Shown one piece after another: positions 27,150 to 36,509 of a stretch of 64,000 nucleotides of DNA. The DNA lies in contig SVFJ01000008.1 in assembly GCA_015056925.1 (NCBI GenBank), positions 1-64,000 on the forward strand, read 5' to 3'. The position numbers and the translations under genes were made by a program. Position 1 is the stretch's first letter. Every line of letters starts with the position of its first letter. The stretch comes from Lachnospiraceae bacterium (GTDB lineage: Bacteria > Bacillota > Clostridia > Lachnospirales > Lachnospiraceae). The notes under the pieces were generated by a model that searched no databases, was not told where the DNA came from, and saw only the letters and a program-made list of their open reading frames with translations.

Positions 27150-27189
27150 TGTCAAACTCCCTTTCCTTTTTCATATTATCATAACTGCT

Positions 27190-28185
27190 CTATTTGATTT
27201 TTTCACTATAGAATTCATCATGCTTAGCAGGCTCTAAGAATCTCTTTTCTTCTCCGTTTATTACTACCCTGTCATTGCTATCGTTCATCTTACCGATAAT
27301 GGCTGCCGTAATACCCTGCTGCTCTAATGCCGCCACTACATCCATACCGTTATCTGCGGCTATCAAAAGACTTCCTCCCGACAAGAGCTCATACGGGTTA
27401 ATATCAAAGAACTCGCATACTTCTATTGTTTCCTGCTTCACCGGAATCCTCTTCAAGTCTACGACCAGTCCAACGCCACTACGCTGTGCAAGCTCCCAAA
27501 GAGCACCAAATACACCGCCCTCACGAACTACATGCATTGCTGTAGCGCCGGACTTTATCGCGGTGGCGGCCTCCGGAATAACCGATAAATACTTCTCAAA
27601 ATCAGCGGCCTGCTCTAACAACTGTAATGGATACCTGGTCTGCAGCTGTGTCAGCTTCTCGCCGACCAAAGCTACCGTTCCCTCAAGCCCTATCCACTTT
27701 GTCATAATCAAATCCTGTCCCGGCTTTGCTTTTACTTCATATAGCTTCCGGGAATCCTTAAGCGCCTCTGACACTGTACAGTTTACTACCATCTTCTCCA
27801 GTCCCGGCAACACATGTACCTCTGTGTTGGCTATCCCGATACCAAGAGCTTGTGCATGCTCTACAAGCTTCTCTAACATATTACGAAGCTTTATCTCCCT
27901 AAGCTCCTCTGCTACCAATACGGATATCGTAGCCTTTGCCTGCATACAGCCCAACACCGCCAGATGATTCACTGCATGCTGCAACGCTCTGGCTCCCACT
28001 GTCACATCCTTACCGGTTGCCATGGCCTGTGCCGTTGCAAAAGCTACATCATCAAATGCCAAAATGGCGCAGTCTGCCCCTAAGCCCGCGCCATCCATTG
28101 TATCGTTTCCCTGATATCCTGTTGTATGAATTGTTTTATATACAGAACGCTTATAAATACTTTCTGATACTTTACCTGTATTCAT
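27190..28185 (-). CDS. AIR-synthase-related protein (PurM/HypE-like fold)
   Basis: A 331-aa protein of the PurM/HypE/ThiL ATP-binding superfamily. It contains GAGLGADCAILAFDD near residue 32, TKWIGLEGTVALVGEKL and MHVVREGGVFGALWELAQRSGVGL, followed by NPYELLSGGSLLIAA, which is close to the HypE C-terminal domain. No hydrogenase maturation genes adjoin it, so HypE activity is doubtful and the role is unknown. GGGAG is seven bases before ATG 28185. It sits between the VanW and Lrp genes on the same strand. Confidence 0.75.
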   Translation of the reverse strand: MNTGKVSESIYKRSVYKTIHTTGYQGNDTMDGAGLGADCAILAFDDVAFATAQAMATGKDVTVGARALQHAVNHLAVLGCMQAKATISVLVAEELREIKLRNMLEKLVEHAQALGIGIANTEVHVLPGLEKMVVNCTVSEALKDSRKLYEVKAKPGQDLIMTKWIGLEGTVALVGEKLTQLQTRYPLQLLEQAADFEKYLSVIPEAATAIKSGATAMHVVREGGVFGALWELAQRSGVGLVVDLKRIPVKQETIEVCEFFDINPYELLSGGSLLIAADNGMDVVAALEQQGITAAIIGKMNDSNDRVVINGEEKRFLEPAKHDEFYSEKIK

Positions 28186-28210
28186 CACTATGCTCCCAAT
28201 TATTCTTTAT

Positions 28211-29749
28211 CTATTGCACCGGTGCAGCCTGTTGCTGCGCTGCCTGCTGCTGTAACAGAGCCTGCTGTTCAGCTAATTGCTGCGCTGCCTGCTGGGCGGC
28301 AACAATCTCTGCATTAATTGCATTAATCTCTGCTCTGACTGTATCAATCTTTCCCGAAGCAATTGCAGACTTAATTCTGCTTGTATGGTCCGGGTTCGAG
28401 CTGGCTGTTCCTACCACTGCAGAACGTGGAGAAACCTTGTAGGTACTTCTATTCATAATGTCCCTGCTTACCTCAACACCATTCTCCTCTACAATCTTCC
28501 ACAATCTTGCCTTATATCCAATGTGCGCTGACTCTATATTAATATAGCCAACCGGCTGTGAGCTGTCCGCAATGATATCCTCATGGTCAGGATATATTGT
28601 TTCCAAAACCTCACTTTCAAATCTTACCTTATGACCGGAATCTCTTGTTTCCTTACCATAAATGTTAAAAACAATCTTGCCCTTGCTGGCATGACCTTCT
28701 ATATATATCGGGTAATCCGTATTATTTCTAAACTTATAATCCTTACCGGATGACTCAGCTATCGCAGCATCCATGGAAGGCTCCACATAAGTAACAATCA
28801 TGGAATGACTGCTTCTAAGTGTTGTCTCTAACTCTGCCAGAAGAACTGCATTATATAATGTTGTAGACACCTGACAAATGCCTCCGCCAAGGCTGTCTAC
28901 CACCTTACCATTGAGGTAGGATGCCGCAGCATAATATCCATTTGCCTCTGTAAATGGAGTAATCGTCTGTAAGGTTGAAAACTCCTCGCCCGGATAAAGT
29001 GTTGTACCATTTACCAGACGACAGCCATTCTCTACATTCTTACTACGAGCAATATTCGCCGCCGAATAAGTAGTTGTATAGCTTCCCAGCAAATCACGTA
29101 CCTGGGAAAGCTCCTCAGCGCTTCCCTTTGCCAAAGTTTCCTGTATCACAAGCTCAATGGATAATATCTCCTGTCTCCATGTATCGATAAGATATGTATA
29201 TACCTTCTCAACAGATTCGTCCACATTCACAGCTACGCCATTCTGACCATCTGCATACTGAAACTCTCCATCCACCAAAGACAAAGACGCATTCACTGCA
29301 GGAATATCGTACCTTGTCCCCTGCTCACTGATGACTGTTCGAATCGCATCCTTATCAAACGCCAGTTCCAACTCATAGACCTGATTCTTATACTTCAAAT
29401 CCTGAATCGACTTATAGCGCTGCACAATATTACCTTCCTTGCCAAGCGCTGCTGCCTCCTCTATGATACTTTGATTGGTCCAGCTTATACCAAAATCACC
29501 GATTACTGCCTCAATCTGATTCCCGTCTACCGCTTCTAATATAACAGGCTTTGTCTTAAGCTCTTCAAGGTAACTCTCTACAGCAGCTCTTGCCTCAGAC
29601 TCAGTCATACCGGCTAAATCAACACTTTCTACATAGATTCCTTCTAAAATGGTATTATCTTTATCTTTTGCATATGCTGACACTTCAATACCGCCAATCG
29701 TTACAATAGTCAGCACTAAATAAATAATTAATTTCCATTTTTCAAACAT
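28211..29749 (-). CDS. VanW-family cell-wall-associated protein
   Basis: A 512-aa exported protein with one N-terminal membrane segment. Residues ~35-215 hold a putative peptidoglycan-binding region (GIYVESVDLAGMTESEARAAVESYL is a recognisable repeat). The VanW domain follows, with FSTLQTITPFTEANGYYAA and LGGGICQVSTTLYNAVLLAELE. The tail is Gln/Ala-rich and low in complexity. VanW function is unknown; the family is common on Firmicute surfaces. GGAG precedes ATG 29749. It leads the run of genes that ends at trmL. Confidence 0.88.
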   Translation of the reverse strand: MFEKWKLIIYLVLTIVTIGGIEVSAYAKDKDNTILEGIYVESVDLAGMTESEARAAVESYLEELKTKPVILEAVDGNQIEAVIGDFGISWTNQSIIEEAAALGKEGNIVQRYKSIQDLKYKNQVYELELAFDKDAIRTVISEQGTRYDIPAVNASLSLVDGEFQYADGQNGVAVNVDESVEKVYTYLIDTWRQEILSIELVIQETLAKGSAEELSQVRDLLGSYTTTYSAANIARSKNVENGCRLVNGTTLYPGEEFSTLQTITPFTEANGYYAAASYLNGKVVDSLGGGICQVSTTLYNAVLLAELETTLRSSHSMIVTYVEPSMDAAIAESSGKDYKFRNNTDYPIYIEGHASKGKIVFNIYGKETRDSGHKVRFESEVLETIYPDHEDIIADSSQPVGYINIESAHIGYKARLWKIVEENGVEVSRDIMNRSTYKVSPRSAVVGTASSNPDHTSRIKSAIASGKIDTVRAEINAINAEIVAAQQAAQQLAEQQALLQQQAAQQQAAPVQ

Positions 29750-29807
29750 AATCGTCTCCAGACTTGCAATTTACATAACAATTATTATACAATATTATTA
29801 GAAACTA

Positions 29808-29909
29808 TTAATAAATCAAAAAGCTAGCAATTGAAGGCACTACCATTGCCAGGACAAGAATAATGACAATTACTGTTGCTATCTTTTTCTGTGTATCTTT
29901 ACGAAACAT
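29808..29909 (-). CDS. Small single-pass membrane protein, 33 aa
   Basis: A short frame with an excellent GGAGGT five bases before its ATG encodes MFRKDTQKKIA followed by a ~20-residue hydrophobic helix (VIVIILVLAMVVPSIASFLI) and a stop. The positive N-terminus and single membrane helix suggest a membrane-inserted small protein, similar in shape to DUF4044-type proteins. It lies 58 nt upstream of the VanW gene on the same strand. The strong ribosome-binding site is the main support. Confidence 0.6.
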   Translation of the reverse strand: MFRKDTQKKIATVIVIILVLAMVVPSIASFLIY

Positions 29910-30043
29910 GTTACACCTCCGCCTTTCCGGCATCTGTTATCAGGAGTACTCTCTTACTCCAACAGATTCATATTATTCATAAAAGCACCATTTACGACCA
30001 AAACTATTTACATAAAATACTATATACTGAAAGGATATTATAT

Positions 30044-30652
30044 ATGAATTTCGCATTTTTGGCAAGTTGTCTACTCTTTTGTGCAGTGATTTATCACGCA
30101 ATTAATCGTTCTAAATCTATCGAGGAAAATAGCACCAAAGCCTTCTGGCAAAAAGAACAACAGGCTAATTTTGTCCGTAAGAAAAGTCTGGACAATCTCG
30201 ACTATATCACAATTCCCGAGCAGATACTGCACTTAAGTCCGCAAAGCAGCTCTGAGAAAATCAAAGAATGCCTCAAAGAGTTAACGGAGCTTTCCGAAAC
30301 ACCCATTGTCAATCTGACAGGTATTTCCAATACCGACCTGAAGCTTGCTTATGGTACTGCTAATATTACTATATTAAGCCAATACGATTTTCAATACACG
30401 TCTATGGTAAGAATTCTGCAAAAACTTGCAGAGGAGCTGGTATCACTGAATGAAAAAGAACTCGCTGTTCAAGTTTTGGAGTTCTCTGTCTCTACCCGTA
30501 CGGATATCAGCAAAACCTATTATCTGCTGGCTTCCCTTTACGCCGAAGCCGGAACTCCTGAAAAGAAGGATTTTCTGATTCAACAAGCAGAACGCATTAA
30601 TTCCATCATGAAGGACTCTATCGTCCGTACCTTGCAAGCAAGCGGTCAATAA
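30044..30652 (+). CDS. Membrane-anchored protein of unknown function
   Basis: A 202-aa protein I do not recognise. One N-terminal membrane helix (FAFLASCLLFCAVIYHAI) is followed by a charged cytoplasmic or surface part. The C-terminal half looks helical, with a tetratricopeptide-like pattern (ELAVQVLEFSVSTRTDISKTYYLLASLYAEAG). ATG 30044 follows GAAAGGA at proper spacing; the frame extends upstream to 29876 without a site. It is convergent with the exonuclease gene and their ends overlap by 35 nt. Confidence 0.65.
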   Translation: MNFAFLASCLLFCAVIYHAINRSKSIEENSTKAFWQKEQQANFVRKKSLDNLDYITIPEQILHLSPQSSSEKIKECLKELTELSETPIVNLTGISNTDLKLAYGTANITILSQYDFQYTSMVRILQKLAEELVSLNEKELAVQVLEFSVSTRTDISKTYYLLASLYAEAGTPEKKDFLIQQAERINSIMKDSIVRTLQASGQ

Positions 30653-31376
30653 ACCTGCTTGCTTCATTTTTGGTCAGCTTATGGATATCAATGTACTGTT
30701 CTCCAAATATTTCTATATCATCCTCTCTCAGCTGCAAAATCCCGTCTGAAGTCAAAGTCAGACTGTATTTATCTGCCAGCTTACCAAAATGCTCCTTCTG
30801 CCTTGGTGTAATCGGTCCCTCACGCTTCACTTGATACACCAGCTTCTTTGGCATAAAGCTATCCGCTTCTTTGGCATAAAACTCCTGACACAATCTCTCA
30901 TACAGCATATGTGAAGCCACTGCATCATTGAGTGCCCTATGCGCCGCCAGCTCTATCCCATAGTATTTGCATAAAAATCCAAGATTCCTGCTCTCCAAAT
31001 CCGTAAGAAATCTTCTGGCAATCCTCAATGTATCAATTCCTTCTTTGTCAAAGCTCTTTTTCCGGTTCACCACCACTCTTTTTAAAAAAGAGAAATCAAA
31101 CAAAATATTATGCCCTAACAAATGGTCATTACCAATAAACAACAGTAAATCATCCAAAATATCCTCTATATACGGTGCCGTCTTCAAATCTTCCTCTTCT
31201 ATCCCCGTCAGCTCTTTTGTCTTAGCTGTCAATCCTCTTGCGGGATTTACGAAAGTTGAAAAAGTCTCCCGCACGATGCCTTCCCGAACACGTACAACAC
31301 CAATCTCAATAATCTTATCCGTCTTGGGGTTTAATCCTGTTGTCTCTAAATCAAGTGCCACATAGTCTTTTATCAT
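30618..31376 (-). CDS. DEDDh-type 3'-5' exonuclease (DnaQ/PolC-like)
   Basis: A 252-aa exonuclease. The DEDDh catalytic set is visible: D9 and E11 in YVALDLETTGL, D in GHNILFDFSFLK, and H...ND in AHRALNDAVAS. It resembles the epsilon-type domain of PolC. An extra C-terminal ~75 residues (ITPRQKEHFGKLADKY...) has no obvious family. It overlaps nth by 4 nt, suggesting a shared DNA-repair operon. Its 3' end overlaps the convergent gene at 30044-30652. Confidence 0.87.
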   Translation of the reverse strand: MIKDYVALDLETTGLNPKTDKIIEIGVVRVREGIVRETFSTFVNPARGLTAKTKELTGIEEEDLKTAPYIEDILDDLLLFIGNDHLLGHNILFDFSFLKRVVVNRKKSFDKEGIDTLRIARRFLTDLESRNLGFLCKYYGIELAAHRALNDAVASHMLYERLCQEFYAKEADSFMPKKLVYQVKREGPITPRQKEHFGKLADKYSLTLTSDGILQLREDDIEIFGEQYIDIHKLTKNEASRFIDRLLARYGR

Positions 31377-32020
31377 TGCTTCTTATCCTTTGCCTTGCAA
31401 TATGCTTGAAGAAAACATTCCTCACACTTTGGCACCGGTGCTTTACAAATCTCTCTACCAAAAGAAATCACCTGAATGTTATATAATATCCAATGCTCCT
31501 TCGGAATCACCTTCATCAAGTCAAACTCTATCTTAACCGGGTCCTCCTCTTTGGTAAATCCAAGCCTTCTGCTAATACGCTTCACATGTGTATCCACAAC
31601 AATACTTGGTTCATGAAAAATATTGCCCCGAATAACATTCGCTGTCTTTCTTCCTACACCTGCAAGTCCCGTCAACTCCTCTATTGTAGAAGGCACCTCA
31701 TCCTGATACTCATAATGCAGCTTGCGGCAGCATTCAATAATATTCTTTGCCTTATTATGATAAAATCCGGTAGAGTGAATATCATCCTCAAGCTGCGCCA
31801 AATCAGCATGAGCAAAGGCTTCTATACTTGGATATTTGACAAATAAATCCTTGGTTACAATATTCACTCTGGCATCTGTACACTGCGCACTTAATATCGT
31901 TGCAATCAACAGCTGCCAAGGTGTCTGATAATGTAAATGACAGACAGCCTCCGTTCCATATCGCTTATCCAGTGCATCCAAAATCGCCTGCACTCTTTCC
32001 TTTTTTGTCAATCCAATCAC
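31373..32020 (-). CDS. nth: Endonuclease III
   Basis: A 215-aa DNA glycosylase/AP lyase for oxidised pyrimidines. The helix-hairpin-helix catalytic Lys125 (LAGVGRKTANVI), Asp143 (VVDTHVKR) and a [4Fe-4S] motif C192-X6-C199-X2-C202-X5-C208 are all present. The start is GTG at 32020 with AGGAGAAGGA just before it. It is translationally coupled to the exonuclease gene. Confidence 0.96.
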   Translation of the reverse strand: MIGLTKKERVQAILDALDKRYGTEAVCHLHYQTPWQLLIATILSAQCTDARVNIVTKDLFVKYPSIEAFAHADLAQLEDDIHSTGFYHNKAKNIIECCRKLHYEYQDEVPSTIEELTGLAGVGRKTANVIRGNIFHEPSIVVDTHVKRISRRLGFTKEEDPVKIEFDLMKVIPKEHWILYNIQVISFGREICKAPVPKCEECFLQAYCKAKDKKQ

Positions 32021-32050
32021 TCCTTCTCCTTTGATATTCTCTAAATTTTA

Positions 32051-33787
32051 TCACATATCTATCACAAAAGTTTGCGCATCATTTGTAATCAGATTCCTGT
32101 GCATATAATCAAACAGAACAAATACCGGTTTCTCCAGTCGCTCTGTCAGCTTCGCCTCCCACACCGGATATGTAAAATATTCCATATGGGTCATCTTCTG
32201 TAACTGCACTGAATTGTACTGCTCATAGCCTTTTAAATAGCACCATTCCTGTGCTTCCTGCTTGTAAAATTCCTTTACCTGCTCCTTGTAATGCTCCTGA
32301 CTATCCGCAAAAGCAGGACGGCTTTTCAAATTCTCCCTAAGATACATGTCATAGGTCAACAGTTCGCGATAAAGCTCTCCTCTTGCCGGATTCTTTTCTA
32401 TTGCAAACTCTAAAAGCACCTGATAGCGATAGCCTCTTGCCGGAACCTGCACAAAATAATTATGTTCCTCATAATACTGCGCCAACGCCTCATACATCTC
32501 AAAGGCAGAATAAAACTCCTGCTCCAAAATCGGCAGCGTATGCACAAACTGACCACTGTTATAATACAACTCAACCATCTCTTCCACGCCCTTGAGACGC
32601 TGTACATCGGCATAGGATATCCAATTAGAGTATAACACTTCATAAGGCGGTCTGCTGCTGTAAATAATTCCATATTCACCAGCTCTTTCCTCTATCGGCG
32701 ACCCTTTCAATACCTTAAGAAACCCTAGCTGAAGCTGCTGTGGTCTCATCGCATACACTTCGTTAAAGGACTTTGCAAAGCTTTGATAATCCTCATAGGG
32801 CAAACCCGCAATCAAATCCAGATGCTGATGTACGTTCCTATAACCTTTTATCGTATCTACAATCCCTCTAAGCTGCTCTAAATCCGTATATCTGTTAATG
32901 GCTTGCAACGTCTCTGCATTCGTAGACTGCACCCCTATTTCCAGCTGTATCAGCCCAGGGCGCATCAAAGAAATCAGTTCCAGCTGCTCCTTGGTTATTA
33001 AATCAGCAGCTATCTCAAAGTGAAAATTAGTCACTCCATTGTCATGCTCAAAAATATAGCTCCACACATCAAAAGCATGCTTTGCATTACAATTAAAAGT
33101 CCTATCAATAAACTTAACCTGCTTTACCTCATTATCCAGAAAAAACTGAAGTTCTTTCTCCACCAGCTCCATACTGCGCAGTCTTACCGTCTTATCAATG
33201 GACGACAGACAATAAGCACACCTAAATGGACATCCTCTCTGAGATTCATAATAAATAATTCGATTCTCAAACAGGCTCAAATCCTCATATAAAAAAGGAA
33301 TATCATCCAGAATAACCGGCATTCTGTCTCCCGTATAGCCATCTGCCGTTACAATTCCCCTAACATGGTCAAGCCCTCTATCATGTACACAATAATGCTG
33401 TACAAGCTCTGAAAAAGTTTCTTCGCCTTCTCCTATCATAATACCTGTTACCATAGGGTACCGCTTCAAAAGCTCCTTGGCATGAAATGATACCTCCGGA
33501 CCCCCAAGCCAAATATCCGTATCCGGCAGTATCTTAGGAATCTCTGTAATTACCTCCTGTATCATACTCCAATTCCAAATGTAGCAGGAAAAGGCCGCCA
33601 CCAAAGGCTGCCTCTTATATAAATCAGCCAGGATAAAATCCCGGCTTTGATTTATGGTATATTCAACTATTTCTACTTCTTCCTCACAGCTGTTACAATA
33701 CTTTTTCGCATATGCTTTCAAGCTGTAAATTGCCGGATTTGAATGAATGTACTTCGCATTCATACCGACCAGTAAAATATTGCTCAC
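32051..33787 (-). CDS. B12-binding-domain radical SAM protein (DUF4080 type)
   Basis: A 578-aa radical SAM protein. The N-terminal cobalamin-type domain (ILLVGMNAKYIHSNPAIYSLKAYA) is followed by the radical SAM cluster motif CPFRCAYC near residue 190 and a DUF4080-like C-terminal region (LRGIVDTIKGYRNVHQHLDLIAGLPYEDY). The substrate is unknown; related enzymes modify RNA or cofactors. The ATG has no strong site. The first ~95 nt overlap the end of the glycosyltransferase gene in another frame. It leads into nth with a 30-nt gap. Confidence 0.83.
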   Translation of the reverse strand: MSNILLVGMNAKYIHSNPAIYSLKAYAKKYCNSCEEEVEIVEYTINQSRDFILADLYKRQPLVAAFSCYIWNWSMIQEVITEIPKILPDTDIWLGGPEVSFHAKELLKRYPMVTGIMIGEGEETFSELVQHYCVHDRGLDHVRGIVTADGYTGDRMPVILDDIPFLYEDLSLFENRIIYYESQRGCPFRCAYCLSSIDKTVRLRSMELVEKELQFFLDNEVKQVKFIDRTFNCNAKHAFDVWSYIFEHDNGVTNFHFEIAADLITKEQLELISLMRPGLIQLEIGVQSTNAETLQAINRYTDLEQLRGIVDTIKGYRNVHQHLDLIAGLPYEDYQSFAKSFNEVYAMRPQQLQLGFLKVLKGSPIEERAGEYGIIYSSRPPYEVLYSNWISYADVQRLKGVEEMVELYYNSGQFVHTLPILEQEFYSAFEMYEALAQYYEEHNYFVQVPARGYRYQVLLEFAIEKNPARGELYRELLTYDMYLRENLKSRPAFADSQEHYKEQVKEFYKQEAQEWCYLKGYEQYNSVQLQKMTHMEYFTYPVWEAKLTERLEKPVFVLFDYMHRNLITNDAQTFVIDM

Positions 33788-34727
33788 TCTCTACACACCT
33801 TCTTTGATACATATCCTGTAACAACATCAGATTCATCTCGTAATCCTGCATATTCTTCTGCTTAATTGTGGATAATGTCAATCCTGTAAAAAAGGCTTGA
33901 ATTGCAGCCAGATAAACAAAACCGCACACAATCAACGTAGGAAATCTCAGTACTAATCCTGTATCAAAATAATCAAGCAATACAGGTACTAAGAATGCAG
34001 TTGCTATAACAAACAACAAAGCTGTAATCCACGCAAAAAAAGCAAACGGCTTATAATTCTTAAATAACTTTACAATCGTCAGAAGCACTTTCATACCATC
34101 TGAGTATGTGTTCAGCTTCGACTCGCTTCCTTCCGGCCTGTCCCGATATTGAATGATGACATTCTCTACACGCATATTCTTATCAATTGCGTGAATTGTC
34201 ATCTCAGTCTCTATTTCAAATCCTTTAGACAACACCGGAAATGATTTTACAAACAGATAACTGAATGCCCTGTATCCCGTCATAATATCACGGATATTAC
34301 TACGGAACATCTTATTAACCGAACCCCTGACTATTGTATTTCCGAAATTATGAAACGGACGTTTATTCTCTTCAAAATAAGAGGAAGACAATCTGTCTCC
34401 TACTACCATATCTGCATTTCGCTTCAATACTGCATCACATAGCTTACGAGCTTCATCTGCCGGATACGTATCATCTCCGTCAGCCATAATATAACACTTG
34501 GCGTCTATCTCCCGAAACATTCTGCGAATTACATTCCCCTTACCCTGCTGATACTCATATCTGACAACTGCACCTGCCGCCTTGGCAATTTCAGCTGTTC
34601 CATCCGTAGAATTATTATCATAAACATATATAACCGCTTCCGGTAATGCTTCCTTAAACTGCTTAACAACCTTTTCAATTGTTTTACTTTCATTATAACA
34701 AGGTATCAATACTGCTATCTCATTCAT
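33693..34727 (-). CDS. GT2-family glycosyltransferase (DPM1/polyprenyl-phosphate-sugar type)
   Basis: A 344-aa family-2 glycosyltransferase with a C-terminal pair of membrane helices (KPFAFFAWITALLFVIATAFLVPVLL and ...LIVCGFVYLAAIQAFFTGLTL). The GT-A motifs are IAVLIPCYNESKTI, YVYDNNSTDGT and the metal-binding DGDDTYP. It probably attaches sugar to a lipid phosphate carrier. AAAGG precedes ATG 34727; the frame runs open to 34802. The last ~32 residues (beyond MLLQDMYQRR) overlap the radical SAM gene and may be a readthrough extension. Confidence 0.87.
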   Translation of the reverse strand: MNEIAVLIPCYNESKTIEKVVKQFKEALPEAVIYVYDNNSTDGTAEIAKAAGAVVRYEYQQGKGNVIRRMFREIDAKCYIMADGDDTYPADEARKLCDAVLKRNADMVVGDRLSSSYFEENKRPFHNFGNTIVRGSVNKMFRSNIRDIMTGYRAFSYLFVKSFPVLSKGFEIETEMTIHAIDKNMRVENVIIQYRDRPEGSESKLNTYSDGMKVLLTIVKLFKNYKPFAFFAWITALLFVIATAFLVPVLLDYFDTGLVLRFPTLIVCGFVYLAAIQAFFTGLTLSTIKQKNMQDYEMNLMLLQDMYQRRCVESEQYFTGRYECEVHSFKSGNLQLESICEKVL

Positions 34728-34792
34728 GTCTGAAAATACCTTTCCAATTTTATACCCATATAGTATCATGCCTTTTAAAAAATTACAACAAA

Positions 34793-34830
34793 AGAGCACC
34801 ACCCAATGTTATACATCAGGATGATGCTCT
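34793..34830 (-). terminator. Intrinsic terminator of the opp operon
   Basis: A 12-bp stem with G-U pairs, AGAGCATCATCC/GGGTGGTGCTCT (minus strand 34830-34819 and 34804-34793), is followed by TTTTGTTG. It lies 28 nt after the oppA stop. Confidence 0.8.
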
Positions 34831-34857
34831 ATATAAATTTCTTTATAATCCTATAAA

Positions 34858-36465
34858 TTACTCAGCGATATCTGCGTACATGAAGTACCAGTATCCATAA
34901 GCTGAATGCCACATACCTGTGATCTTCTCGCTCTGTAACCAGTAGTCATTGTAGTAAGCAAGTGGAATACAAGCTGCATCTTCCATGAGGATATCCTCTG
35001 CCTGATGTAATGCTGCAAAACGCTCAGCTGTATCAACTGTTGTTCTTGAAACATCCATAGCTGCATCGTACTCTGGGTTATTGTACTTACCATCGTTGTT
35101 ACCGTTTGAAGAATAAAGAAGGTCTAACATGTTAGAAGGATCGCTATAGTCTCCTACCCAACCGTTACGAGCAACATCGTACTCACCGTTACGACGCATT
35201 GGTGTGAAGCTTGACCACTCAACGATTTCTACCTGAAGAGTAATACCAAGCTCAGCCCATGCCTGCTGTAAGTACTCAGCTACTGTCTTGTGGTAACCTG
35301 AATCATTTGTTGTATACTTGATTACAGGGAAGCCTTCACCATTTGCATAACCAGCCTCTGCAAGAAGACTCTTAGCCTCTGCTAAGTTTGCTTCATAATC
35401 AGCGCTGATATATGTCTGTCCGCCGTTAGCGTTGTCCATGAACTCACCACTTGCATCAACCCAACCTGGACCCATGAAGTTGTAAGCTGCTGAATATGTT
35501 CCCTCCATCAATGTGTTAGCAACATACTCACGATCGATAGCAAGGCTTAATGCCTTACGTACGTTAACATTAGTAAATGGCTCTCTCTCAGTATTTAAGC
35601 TGAGGTAGTAAGTACCAATAATTGGCTCAACATGGAACTCACTTGTTCCTGTAAGACTAGGAATCTCCTCTGTAGGAACATCCTTAGCCATAAGAATCTC
35701 TCCTGTCTTATATGCACTATAAGAAGCATTAGAATCCTCCATTAATACAAACTTAAGACCATCAAGCTTAACAGCATCTGCATTCCAGTAGTTAGGGTTC
35801 TTAGACATTAAAATGTGAGAACCTGGTACCCACTCTGTCATGTAGAATGCACCGTTACCAACATAAGTCTCAGGACTGATAGCCCAAGCCTCTCCGTTCT
35901 TCTCAACAGTTTCCTGCTGAACAGGGCTCAATGTAGCGAAAGCTGCAAGGCTTCCGAAGAATGAGCAAGGAGCACTTAATTCAACTACAAGAGTCTGAGC
36001 ATCAGGAGCTGATACTGCTAATGCATCTAAGTTACCTGTAATAGCCTCATCATATCCCTTAACCATACCAAGTACAGTCTCAGCATATGGAGCTGCAAGT
36101 GCAGGATCACAAACACGCTTCCAGCTGAATACGAAATCTTCTGCTGTTAATTCAGAACCATCTGACCACTTTAATCCATCTCTTAAATGGAATGTCCATG
36201 TAAGACCGTCTGCAGATGTCTCCCATGTCTCAGCCTGTCCTGGCTGAAGTGTACCATCCTGACCTACTGTCAGAAGACACTCATGAGAATGTAATAACAT
36301 GATACCACCGTCAACCGCACTGTTTAAAGCAGGGTCAACTGTCTCTGGGTCAGGACCTACCTGTACAGCAAGTACCTTACCCTCTTTCTTTGTCTCGGCA
36401 CCACATGCAGTTGCACCAACAAGCATGCAAGCAACGAGCAAAAGAGCGATGACTTTCTTTTTCAT
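34858..36465 (-). CDS. oppA: Peptide ABC transporter substrate-binding lipoprotein
   Basis: A 535-aa lipoprotein with lipobox GATAC (Cys21). It is a class of large SBP_bac_5 domain binding oligopeptides, with the usual motifs VQVGPDPETVDPALNSAVDGG, ETWETSADGLTWTFHLRDGLKWSDGSELTAEDFVFSW and NVRKALSLAIDREY. It delivers peptides to OppBC in the membrane. GGAGG is well placed before ATG 36465. As the last gene of oppBCDFA it is likely the most abundantly expressed. Confidence 0.95.
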   Translation of the reverse strand: MKKKVIALLLVACMLVGATACGAETKKEGKVLAVQVGPDPETVDPALNSAVDGGIMLLHSHECLLTVGQDGTLQPGQAETWETSADGLTWTFHLRDGLKWSDGSELTAEDFVFSWKRVCDPALAAPYAETVLGMVKGYDEAITGNLDALAVSAPDAQTLVVELSAPCSFFGSLAAFATLSPVQQETVEKNGEAWAISPETYVGNGAFYMTEWVPGSHILMSKNPNYWNADAVKLDGLKFVLMEDSNASYSAYKTGEILMAKDVPTEEIPSLTGTSEFHVEPIIGTYYLSLNTEREPFTNVNVRKALSLAIDREYVANTLMEGTYSAAYNFMGPGWVDASGEFMDNANGGQTYISADYEANLAEAKSLLAEAGYANGEGFPVIKYTTNDSGYHKTVAEYLQQAWAELGITLQVEIVEWSSFTPMRRNGEYDVARNGWVGDYSDPSNMLDLLYSSNGNNDGKYNNPEYDAAMDVSRTTVDTAERFAALHQAEDILMEDAACIPLAYYNDYWLQSEKITGMWHSAYGYWYFMYADIAE

Positions 36466-36509
36466 CTTTTTTCCTCCTGTGAAATTAGTTATGCATTAAT
36501 GCATAAAGT

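Noticed and set aside
27275-27967. 230-aa plus-strand frame
   Set aside because: Ser/Thr/Pro-rich shadow opposite the AIR-synthase-like gene, with no ribosome-binding site.
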